Shown: one piece after another, positions 48,432 through 64,000 of the stretch
Numbering within the stretch: position 1 is the first letter of the stretch
How the letters are laid out: each line of letters starts with the position of its first letter
NCBI GenBank assembly: GCA_964006375.1
Contig: OZ023266.1
Location: 65,164,946 to 65,228,945, forward strand
Direction of reading: 5' to 3'
From: Tillus elongatus
Lineage: Eukaryota; Arthropoda; Insecta; Coleoptera; Cleridae
DNA length: 64,000 bases
Translations under genes and position numbers: made by a program
The notes under the pieces: model-generated
Databases searched by the model: none
Seen by the model: the letters and a program-made list of their open reading frames with translations, nothing else
Told to the model about the DNA's origin: nothing

Positions 48432-49761
48432 TTTTGTTTATAAGGGAAACCGACTCATACACCAGAACCGGAAACGTCCGTTGGGACTTCACCGGCTCCT
48501 TGATGCACGGGGTGGTACCTCCTCGGGCGTGAAAAAATCCTTTACTATCACGTAAAGGAAAATTCCACTACCACCTACCATATTGCAAGTATACCACACC
48601 AGCCAACTATTAAAAAGTTGACCAGCTTTGGAACTTGCTTCTACACGTTCCGCCCTTCAGAGGTAGCGTGAAGCCGTCGATCCCGTGTCCATGCAATTTT
48701 GCGCACGTTAAAGATCCCTACCTTCCTTACAGAAAGACAGGGGATCGGCAAAATTTCCAGGATAGTGATGTGAAACTGCTCGCTAGCGTCGGTGATTGGC
48801 CATAATCACGGAAATAGACCGTCGTTAAAGAAGCAAAAAACACACTCACAACAGCAGCATGGGTACTAAGATCTATGCAGGGTTGCGCATAACGCAACAA
48901 GGCCATAACTTTTAAACCAAAAAAAGCATTGGACTCAAAATATGTAGGATTGCATAACAGATTATTTGCTGCTATTTCGTAGCATTAGCGATATTTTTTT
49001 AAGCATCGCCCCTTTTGGAGGGTGACAACATTTTCCTTTCGAAAATATCAACACGGGTCACGCGACACATTTTTGGAAAAAGTATTCAGCGTACTTTTTG
49101 ATAGTATTAATTATTTTTAAGCTACCTTAGCAAGAACGAAAACAATCGGCTCTTCATGAAATTTATTTTTGAAAATGGTCACGTCTGAGTTTTTTGTAGA
49201 AGATGCTCAAATTGATCACCTTGAACTTTTTACAATAGTGAAGCCTCTTGTCAAACTGATGAATCGAGTTTTGAGCAGTGAGCCGTTAGGCACTTGTTGA
49301 AAGTTTATAACAATTCGGTCTCGTAACTGTTCCAAACGCGCAGGTCGATCGTTTTAAACAACGCTTTTTAAACGACCCCAGAGAACAAATCGAGTGTGGA
49401 CAAATCTGGAGACCTAGGTGGCCACTGAATGTGTCCTCTTCTGCTTGGCCTTTGGTTAGGAAACGTCATAGTAAGGTATTCCCTCACCTCTAGACTTAAA
49501 TGAGGTGGGGCGCCATATTCTTGGAAGTAGACCATGGGGAATAACTTTGAAACATATCTGACACGAGCCGCAATATCTTGTTGTAATAATATTGGGTAGC
49601 GTGGACCTGTCAAAGTCCCCTCAAATGAGAAGGATCCAAATATATGATGACTAACAGTTTTGGCACATATGTTCAGTTTTTGAGGATATTTGGTGAGACC
49701 ATTATCGACAATTATATCTGTTTACACTACCATTAACGTAACAGACAGATTCATAAGAGAA

Positions 49762-51006
<1,245 letters not shown>

Positions 51007-51968
51007 AATGACATAGTTCAAAAAATCTCCGTTTTGTTGAATAATCTTAATATTTGTTCGCAAAAGTTGTCCTATCAAAATCACCTGCAAGAAGTTCTTG
51101 TAGGGTATGTAGGGAAAATAATTTTTCCAGTGCCAAACCCGCTGTACAGAATGCCTGGAGATCTCGTTCGTTCTAGCAAGTTTAGGTCTTGGTTTTGGGA
51201 GTTTTTTGTTCAGCAAGCAATACATCTAGCGTCTTTCCACCCGAAGTAGCAGTTACAGGGCGGATGGACTTGGAGCGATATATTACGCTCCCTGTTTCAG
51301 TAAATTTGTGGCGAAGTCTGCTTACGTAGACCTATTAAGGAGTGGGCGGTCAGGGTCCACCTTGTTGAATAAATGGCGAACGTCATCATAGGTTCTTTTA
51401 CGATCACGATAACCAATTATCATTAAAACTTTGACGCGTTCTTCTTCACTTAGGTGAGCCATGTCACAAAAAAGGTAATGAAGAAAATTAACAAAAACAC
51501 TGGTGTTTAAATTGACAAACCAAAACGTTGGCTAAGGTGGAATATCAGCCTAATCATTTTGACAAAACCGATTTTCTTTGCGGAATTATTAAAGTGCAAT
51601 AATTTTCATATCTGATAAGGCCATGTAGGGTTTTTGGACAAAGATAAACTACTAGAATAGTCTTTATTTTACTTCATTTATTTTCATAATAAGCCAATTG
51701 TTTTCGTTTTTCTAAAGGTAACTTAAAAATAATTAATACCATCAAGAATTACACTAATAGGCTTTTCAAAAATGTCTCGCAAGACACATGTTGATTTTTA
51801 AGAAATTAAAGGGTTGTTATGCTCCAAAAAGGTGTGGTTTAAAAATATTCGATGATGCCACCAAATAGTCGCAAATAATATGTTATAAAATCCTACAAAT
51901 TTTCAGTCTGATGCCTGTATTGATTTAAAATTTTTGGCCTTGCTGTGTTACATATGTGCAACCACGTA

Positions 51969-52270
51969 TATCACTTCGATACAAATAAAGGTGGCCAGCT
52001 ACAAGTCTGCGAGGGGGTTCTCACATGGAAATGTATTATCCCCCATGCTTTGGTTCCTCGTCGTGGATGATTTTCCGTTTATCTTAGAACCGTGGTAAGT
52101 TGGGATCTAGGCGGTAAAGGTAACTCTGAACATGAACTTTAAAATACACTTCAAGAGGCACGAAAGGTAGTGAAATAATAATGTCGGAGAAAGCAAATGT
52201 TTATGAACCCTCACAAAACCAGCAGTGTCCGATTCATCAAAAATAGAAGGTTGGATACATTAAAATCACC
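51969..52270. other. Short unassigned stretch before a LINE pseudogene
   Basis: May contain decayed LINE RT sequence, but I could not place it with confidence. Confidence 0.3.
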
Positions 52271-53740
52271 AACTCTTATGTGGGAGACACTTCTATTTGT
52301 GAAACAGACGAAATATCTGGAGTTACTCTAGAAAAAACACTCAACGAGAATATACAATTGGAGAAAGTAATTTACAGCGCCAAGTTGTCCCTGAGGACAT
52401 GCCGTAGGATCTGGGGGAACAACTGGGAAACAACCCACAGCAAATATATTGCCTTTATGTTGTGGTTGTCAGACAAATGGTAGACTATGGACCTATAGTT
52501 TGGTAACATAATGCACTTTGTGGTGTCGCCGAGGGTTAAACTTGCTCAGCTACAGAGACAACGGTGTCTGATGATAACATGTGCATTGAGCACCACACCA
52601 TCAGCCGTTTTGGAAGTCGCCCTAAATATACCACTTTTCACATATGGTTGGAGAGGTGGACAACGTACGGACTTATCAAGCGGTGACTGCATGACAAGGG
52701 CAATCAGTAAGTGAAGAAGTAGACCCGTTAATAACATTGAAAGTAACGAGGTTCTTGAAATGATGTCAGATATTATGCCTGCAAAGACCTGTCATTTAAA
52801 ACTGTTCCTTTGCGGACGGACTGGGATCGAAACAAAATATCCCTATTGAAGGCATATTTCTGTTACCACACGGAAGACTCAAAATCCGAGTCAGTAGCAG
52901 GAGCTGGCGCATGTGGGTGTAGCTCAGACGCAAGAATATCATCTCCCCTGGATAAGTGTGCAACGACATACCAAGTACAAGAAACAGTAAACAAAACCGG
53001 TGCACACACAAAACGATAAAAATATTCCCTAATAGTCAAGCTACTATAAAAATACTTGGTTCCTAGCGTTGCACTTCAAAAACGCTGTAGAGTTGCAAAA
53101 CTGCCATTAAGACACAGATAAGCAATAAAGAGGTATTTATAATCTGGTTACCGGGGCGCTGGGACCCTAATGGTAATATAGCGTACGAGGCGGGTGCCGA
53201 GCTGCCGACCGTAACCTACGCTGGGTATATTATTTATGCACATCGAGCTGCACCTTGATGACTTGGACATTTTAACACTGGTAATATCTGCCAGGATAAG
53301 CACAGTCTAAGGCCTTTAGAAAGAGCCTTTCGAAGTCAGAGGTTAAAAACTTCTGGAGTCAAACAGCGACAGCTCAGAAGTCTAGTCAGTCTTTATGCGG
53401 AATAACGCCGCCTACGTCACCGTCTGCAGAAAATGGGGATTGGACAACACACCGAGCGCCAGCGCTGCATGTGTGTTCTAGGGGGCCTAGTTCGGGCTCA
53501 TTTGAAGACATTCCTTTTTTAAATTCAAAAGTCCAGATCCTCACTAGTGTGTATAGATGATGACTACACAGCGGAGCACGTGCTCTGTTTCTGCCCGGCA
53601 GCCGATAGAATCAGGCACCCTCGCTTTGGCAGAACAGAACTTGTACCAGATGATCTGAGTCAACTTTTGCCCTCAAAAGTTGTCGACTTCTGCAAAAGGC
53701 TGGACTCGATGGGTGAAATAGAAGACAATTAGGCGAGAGC
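52270..53740 (+). pseudogene. LINE pseudogene: RT thumb, RNase H remnant and C-terminal Cys motif
   Basis: The 52280-52483 frame has CETDEISGVTLEKTLNENIQ and YSAKLSLRTCRRIWGNNW. Then 52511-52714 has LQRQRCLMITCALSTTPSAV and LEVALNIPLF, the same order as the 36.7-kb LINE (ACL.IT.A...TPTAA.E..L..PPL). After degraded RNase H sequence, 53370-53460 and 53547-53732 encode a C-terminal Cys/His-type tail (DDDYTAEHVLCFCPAADRIR, HPRFGRTELVPDDLSQLLP). An ~83-bp R1 fragment (53463-53545) interrupts this tail. I/R1/LOA-type by order; extensively broken. Confidence 0.8.
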
Positions 53741-53819
53741 CATACTGGAGCCTCAGGTTGCAGTGGATTGATTGAAAAGGCCTACTCACAATATAACCTA
53801 CCACTAACCTAAAATTCAT

Positions 53820-54225
53820 AGTAATTTTCAGAGATAAAAGCTTGACTTTGGAAAAGATTTTTTTGTTGAAAAAAAAACTGGTGTGATTTGGTTGGCTATC
53901 AGGCAATCATCCAAGCGATTCACAAACAAAATACCTAGAACGTTTATACTTTCGCACATACTTTTCTATTGGAAATAGCTTGGATAAATTTGTTAGCGAG
54001 CCCTATCGGATCAGTTTCAACGGCAGGAATTAAATTTTCTTCAAGTTTTTATCGATTTGTATTTTTTATTTGTTTTGGTGATTAAAAAGATTTACCAGAA
54101 CTCACTTGCTGTGTCTATACGTTTATAAATTTAACCAACCATTTATATAACTTTTATTTGTAAAGATACACTTTCATGAAAATACGCTACCTTAATCCGC
54201 TTGATGCCTCTGAACTTTTTTGTTT
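53820..54225. repeat. Degenerate R1 copy
   Basis: TTTTCAGAGATAAAAGCTTG, TTGGTTGGCTATCAGGCAAT and an end ATGAAAATACGCTACCTTAA then CGCTTGATGCCTCTGAAC. Confidence 0.5.
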
Positions 54226-54774
54226 TTCATTTCTATTTACAAGCAAATTCTTCTACGTGTTGCTGCATTCTGATGTACGTCATTCAGTGAACACACCCAC
54301 AACAAACAATAATGGATTTTCATTAACATCAGGCTAAGTCACTTTGAGTATTTAGTTGATCAACTCAACTCTAAACTCTGCTACAAATCCTCCTAGGGTA
54401 CAGAATCAAATTCCTAAAAGCTTCACGCAGACACCCGTTCTAATATGCATGTGTATCTTAAAATGTAGCGACGGATTTGAACTGTACATAACATCTTAAA
54501 CACCGACATCATGTGTTCGCGAGTTTCTTCATGCTCTGTATCACTTGAGTAATCCCTCTAAATTACAGTTGCGTTCATTTTCACTCAGTAAATCCTACAC
54601 TAATACCGCAGATTTACAGAAAAGATTTGTAATTTTATTTCCCTGCTTCCTTTTCCGTATACAATTTAATACCAAAACAAACAATTTAATCCCAGGCTGT
54701 CTTATAAAATGCCGTACTATTCAAACATGTTTCATTTTATTTTGTTGCAACATTATAACAAATGCTTATGCTGA
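54226..54774. other. No recognised gene
   Basis: AT-rich sequence flanking the hAT element; nothing supported. Confidence 0.4.
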
Positions 54775-54782
54775 GTTGTAAC

Positions 54783-57412
<2,630 letters not shown>

Positions 57413-57420
57413 GTTGTAAC

Positions 57421-57823
57421 GAATTATTACAAAACTGTGCAATAAAAGCTTTAGCGGAAATGTAAACAATAAAATGTAAATAGGTTGCGTTTGCCATTAC
57501 AAAAATGTTGTGGCTCTATTTGATTATTTGTTTTGGGTCCATGCCGAATATAGATAATATGTTTTTCAAATGTAGATTTGTCAGCGTGGTTATTTTTAAG
57601 TGCACAAATATTTCCTTAGCAGAAATGTAAACATCTGATGTTAAAACTACTGGAGGTTTGATCAATGATCATTAGGATGTGCGCAAGCTTCTTTATAAAT
57701 TCCAGCTTTTGTCAAGAAACGTGATTTTTCTTCACGTAACAGTAAATCCACACTGTGTTGTAAGTTCCTTTTGTATTTGCACTTAAAAGCTTTAGCAGAA
57801 ATGTAAACAAAAATATAAGTAGG
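57421..57823. other. No recognised gene
   Basis: Contains a repeated TTTAGCAGAAATGTAAACA-type phrase (57450, 57615, 57785); nature unknown. Confidence 0.4.
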
Positions 57824-58260
57824 TTGCGCTTGGCTCACAAAAATGTAGTGACTATGCGATTATTTAATATGTGCCTATCAGGTCTCTGGGCGTGTGTCTC
57901 TGTACCAAATATAACTGATGAACTTCTTGAAGAATTATATGACGGTGTCGTTCCGCCGCATGTTGCCAGTCACCTTTATGTACAACCGGAAATTCCGGAT
58001 CACTTTTTGGGTACGGTAATTACAGTTTTAGAACTGGCGCAAAATATTAAAGTTAGTAAGGGTTCCGCTCCAGGGGCTGATGGTATAACCTGTCTTATGA
58101 TAAAAGACTCCCTTCAGTAGCTAAACAATTCCTGTGTGAAATCTTTAATAACATTGTATTGTGTGGTGGGGGTGTGATACCCTTAAGGAAACTTTAGTCA
58201 TTTTTTTTTACTAAAGCCATATAAGGATTCTGCTGTGGCAGGCTTTTATAGAGGAGTCGC
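57824..58260 (+). pseudogene. LINE reverse transcriptase N-terminal fragment
   Basis: The frame at 57824-58120 contains DELLEELYDGVVPPHVAS and VSKGSAPGADGITCLMIKDS, the region just before RT block 1 (K..sAPG.DGI...mlK). After a shift, KPYKDSAVAGFYRGVAL-like sequence at 58213-58262 corresponds to the 'P K.g....YRPIaL' block. The rest is missing; R1/R3 foldback sequence follows. Confidence 0.65.
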
Positions 58261-58329
58261 ATTATTTTTCGAAAATAAACTTAAATGTTGGTTTCCTAAC
58301 CAACAAAGCTTACGTTAATAGCACATTGA

Positions 58330-59165
58330 GTTATTGAAATTTGAAGGATTTAATGAAAATTCGGTAAATTTGCAGATTAGCTCCCGAACGCTTTTCAAAA
58401 AATTGTTTTCAGAAATATTACTAGGACCCCACCTGGATGCACAAACCATAAGAAAAATGTCTTGTTCGCATCCCCCAAGGAAGTTACGGGAATGGGAGTG
58501 AATATGGGTGCTGGGCGGGGTAGGTAGTAAAAAGGAAATATGAGCAGAAAAAGCAAAGAACACTGCTTAAAAGCTGTCTATTTGAAGCCATATCCCCATT
58601 AAACCCCGCCTACCTCGCACAGCACCCTTATTCGCCCCCAGGTCACGTAACTTCCTTGGGAGGTTTGAACAGGAAGTTTTTCTTGTGGTTTATGCAACGA
58701 GGGCGGTTGTAAGCACACGAGGGAGGAAGGAAAATGCCTACGACGAAGCAGACCCCCCCCTATCCCCGCTTGACTTGTTGTAGGATTGGGAAGGAGGGGT
58801 GGATGCTACGTCGTGGGGATTTTCATTCCCCCCTCGCGTGCATACAACCACCCTCGTTGCATAAACCACAAGAAAAAATTCTTGTTCACACCCGCCAAGG
58901 AAGTTACCGCACCTGGGGGAATAGGGGTGCTGTGCGGGGTGGGCAGGGTTTAAGGGGAATATGGATTCAAGATGTGAAAAAGACAACTTTCAAGCCCGTT
59001 TTATTCGCATTTTCTTGGGGGGTGTGAACGAGAAATTTTTCTTGGGGTTTGTGGATCCAGGGGAGGTTTCTGAAAACAGTTTTTTGAAAAGCGTTCGGGA
59101 GCTAATCTGTAAATTTACCGAAAATTCGCTACCAAAACGCACTTTATGCGTCCAGATTTTTTTCT
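58330..59165. repeat. GC-rich nested foldback (R3) within R1-type ends
   Basis: Outer arms: GCAGATTAGCTCCCGAACGC near 58374 and its inverse AGCGTTCGGGAGCTAATCTG near 59089. Inner arms run from about 58600 to 58745 and 58805 to 58950, with AACTTCCTTGG, AACGAGGG and CACCCTCGTTGC pairs. The centre is near 58775. It ends with R1-type CGCTACCAAAACGCACTTTA. The frames at 58734-59027 and 58738-58986 lie in the arms and are not considered genes. Confidence 0.75.
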
Positions 59166-59219
59166 TATAAACGCATCATATATCGATCAAAAATGTATTA
59201 ACAAATTGGTTCTACGAAA

Positions 59220-59955
<736 letters not shown>

Positions 59956-60194
59956 AATTCGCTAAAAACAAGATTATTATAAGGAGTAATACAATAGTGC
60001 ATATCAGTACATGGCAACAGTACATGTCATATTCAACTGACAAATTATTTTGACAAATATCAGATCAACTTTCAAAGTGACATGTAAATAAATATTTTTG
60101 TTTCTGACATGTGTAATAGAAATATAGGCATGCTCTTCCTCTTACATTTATCTTTATTTTTGGCCATCACATTTTTACATATAGAGTTGGATCT

Positions 60195-60855
60195 AATTTT
60201 AGTGACTTTTGAATTTTGAAAAGATTTCTTCAAATGCGCGCGAACTATGCCCCATAGAATCCATATCCGGGTTAGCTTCAGTTTTTATCGGTTTTCATAT
60301 ATACAGAGTGACTCATTTATAGGGTACAGCTCACTATATCTAAGATACGAGAAAAAATTGTATACGTTAATTATGCAGTGTCTGAGCTGCATCTTATAAA
60401 ATTCCTTTTACAATCACAGGATGGCCCATAAGTCAGTGGTGATACAATTTTTGTTATTATTCGAACACCTCTTATATTATGGAATTTTTTGCATTTTCCA
60501 TCGAAATATAATGCATGTTTGTAAGAAAATAAATTCGGGACTCGGCAAGTACGTTATGGTAGCGATTTTTCATAATATGTTTCTTTCGATAGCTTAATTT
60601 GGTATTACCCTAAAGTTTGATGTCCAGGAAACCAGTTTTTCGGGAACATTTTAAGTTTATTTTCGGAAAATGTTATTACATTTTCAAACAATAAAGCTAT
60701 TTTGATAAAATATGGTACATTGTTTCTTCTATATAGGTTATACTGGTAACCAAATTTGATGCCAGCTTTCTTAAAAAAAAGAAGATATATTTGCTGTTAA
60801 AAACGTTTTTACGAAAATCTACTACCATGACGCCCTTGCTGCGTCCAGACTTCTT
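60195..60855. repeat. R1-family composite with inverted module
   Basis: Reverse right block (GAATCCATATCCGGGTTAGC), CAGAGTGACTCATTTATAGG, and the module from TCGGGACTCGGCAAGTACGT (60535) to CCTTGCTGCGTCCAGACTTC (60850). Confidence 0.65.
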
Positions 60856-61220
60856 TTGTGTTCAGTCCGAATCTGAGAGATTTTTCACATCCTCCAGGAC
60901 AACTGTACATTCTACATGTCTTTGCTTAATTTAAATTATTATATTTATACGAGATGACTTGTCTAAAAATATCCTAAACCAACGTAATTCACTATCTTCT
61001 TAAAAATATAAAAAAGATTCAATGTAAGGGTTAACTCATGCATTATTATAGGTATAAAAGCACGTGCGGTTGTCCCATATAATTATTTGCGTCAGCGGCG
61101 TAAAAAAATTGTAATTGTCCAGCGATATTTCAGTGAGGAAAGTTGTGGCAAATCAAAGATGATTAACGGACAATTTTGCTGATTAATGGGTTTGATACGG
61201 CATACATTTTACTAATATAC

Positions 61221-61420
61221 NNNNNNNNNNNNNNNNNNNNNNNNNNNNNNNNNNNNNNNNNNNNNNNNNNNNNNNNNNNNNNNNNNNNNNNNNNNNNNNN
61301 NNNNNNNNNNNNNNNNNNNNNNNNNNNNNNNNNNNNNNNNNNNNNNNNNNNNNNNNNNNNNNNNNNNNNNNNNNNNNNNNNNNNNNNNNNNNNNNNNNNN
61401 NNNNNNNNNNNNNNNNNNNN
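61221..61420. other. Assembly gap (200 N)
   Basis: Run of exactly 200 N; a conventional placeholder length, so the true size is unknown. Confidence 1.
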
Positions 61421-62584
61421 TTTATTAAATGGTTTCTTTGCCAGCACAATGTGGTTCTCAGTTTATGTTTACCATCACGGTAATGATATCTTCAAAGAAG
61501 GTGAATATTCCCACCTCTTTAAATTGTTAATCTTCCAGTTTTACATAAATTTTCGTAGTTATATCCATACCTAACATCATTACATTTGTTTTCGTCATAC
61601 TAAGTGTTAATTTAACATTTTTGACTAAACTATATAGGACACTGAGCGTCATTTGTGACTCGTTTTTCGTTTATTTTTCAACGCAATGATATCTGTGCAC
61701 ATTATTCAACGAAATCGTTGTTCATTTGATTAAATATATTTGTTTTTTCTTTCCGCCTACATATTAAAGATTAAAATTAAAGTCAAACACATATGGTAGA
61801 CGTGAGCATTTGTGCTCTACAGCACTTCTTATTTTACCTTTAATTTTACAAGTCAAGTATCTATTTTGGTACTTTGATTTTTGTATAGGTTTAGAATGAC
61901 ACGGCTATCTTTTCAACCCAATCAAGCTCTCTTCATTATATAAAACAATATTTTGAAATTAACTGTAACGAAGTTACTTTTATGGAGGTTAAATATATAT
62001 GTAGTTTTAAAAACCGAAATTAATTCTCAATGAGATATCTACTTAAGATTGCTCAAATAACGAAATATTCAACTTCCGAATTCCCCAGAATAGATATATG
62101 CCAAAAACTGAGATAATCAGACCAATCGGTACCAGAATTGCTGCCAACCAAAAAATCAGATGCCTATTAGCATAAACTTCCCAGCGGAAGCCGACCCAGA
62201 ATGCTGTCTCCAGCTGGACACGTCCCCGCTTCGGAGGTCACCAAGAAGGACCATGAACAAACCGGCACCAGCAACTGCACTCCCACACAGGTCCCTCATG
62301 TTCAGTAAATTCTTGTCAGCCCTACGCCTCAAAGGTTTTTCTCTAACTAGGCGGTTTATGCGGTCCATAACAACTGCATCCGGGAAGGCCACATGGATCA
62401 CTATACCTGTCGAGACGGTCGCAGGAGTTAGCCGCATATGATTGGCGGGAACGAAGACTGACTATTGTGTACGCAGGTGTATTTAAGTGAGTCATAATTT
62501 ATGCCGTGTACTGTAATATTTTTGGTTTTAAGCTTTTAATTTAAATTTTTTACTTTTGTGAGAAAATAAAAGGGGGTGTAACAA

Positions 62585-63150
<566 letters not shown>

Positions 63151-63160
63151 AATTTATTTT

Positions 63161-64000
<840 letters not shown>

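Larger units (their letters stand above)
45421..48873 (-). mobile_element. Near-full-length APE-type LINE
   Basis: The minus-strand element ends in an A-run (T-run 45421-45431 on plus). It carries a single endonuclease-RT coding region (45466-48431). Its upstream part (48432-48873) is GC-richer and non-coding, with motifs such as AACGTGCGCAAAATTGCATG that look like a 5' UTR. Its base composition contrasts with the AT-rich surroundings. A mariner TIR starts directly beyond 48875. Confidence 0.85.

Noticed and set aside
58734..59027. 97-codon gene in the GC-rich block
   Set aside because: It lies within foldback arms, with an antisense counterpart; no domain.
61163..61574. Frames of unknown residues
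   Set aside because: They span the N gap.
62156..62441. Overlapping 93-codon frames on both strands
   Set aside because: No recognisable domain; mirrored frames on both strands in a GC-richer patch are expected by chance.

Overview
The window is AT-rich eukaryotic DNA, most likely from an arthropod and probably an insect. The evidence is the density of Tc1/mariner-type transposons, a Ty3/gypsy element, APE-type LINEs, a hAT element, a tRNA-derived SINE, about twenty (TA)n arrays and a 200-base assembly gap. No intact host gene was recognised. Nearly everything identifiable is a mobile element, usually decayed and often nested in another. The species cannot be named from the sequence.

Layout. 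1-4.9 kb is the 5' half of a Ty3/gypsy retrotransposon on the minus strand: LTR, primer-binding site, gag, then pol running off the window start. 6.4-9.1 kb is a mariner-like element with terminal inverted repeats (TIRs) over 500 bp long. 9.7-10.5 kb is a second decayed mariner. 10.5-18.5 kb is a mosaic of one dominant repeat family (here 'R1'), with a GC-rich island near 11.5 kb and a cysteine-cluster fragment near 12.7 kb. 18.5-20.1 kb is a mariner inside further inverted repeats. 22.6-24.7 kb holds LINE and mariner scraps. 25.6-28 kb is a mariner embedded in R1 sequence with the longest (TA)n array. 30.4-31.5 kb is another mariner. 35-37.5 kb holds LINE endonuclease, RT and RNase H remnants and a hammerhead-like motif. 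38-40.3 kb is a mariner split by R1 and by a 74-bp retroposed insert. 41.0-41.2 kb is a perfect 94-bp-arm palindrome. 42.6-44.3 kb is a mariner inside a (TA)n array. 45.3-48.9 kb is a SINE abutting a nearly intact LINE. 48.9-52.0 kb is a mariner carrying a complete R1 insertion. 52.3-53.7 kb is a LINE pseudogene. 54.8-57.4 kb is a hAT element with an 8-bp target duplication and R1 inside it. 57.8-59.2 kb holds a LINE fragment and a GC-rich foldback. 62-63.1 kb has LTR-like direct repeats behind a polypurine tract. 63.2 kb to the end is one more R1 copy.

The organising theme is R1. One end carries a GGACGCAGCAAGTGCG motif. The interior holds 141-bp tandem units and a (TA)n array. The other end is a TTAGTGAATTTT/AAAATTCACTAA hairpin. 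Two copies can be delimited because they interrupt recognisable sequence (a transposase reading frame and a hAT element), and both sit in short A/T runs without an obvious long target duplication. This layout resembles the Helentron-associated, DINE-1-like non-autonomous elements, but that assignment is inference. Other points worth checking are a -1 frameshift site exactly at the gag stop, the palindrome whose arms contain a hammerhead-ribozyme-like core, and two very short retroposed inserts with clear target-site duplications.
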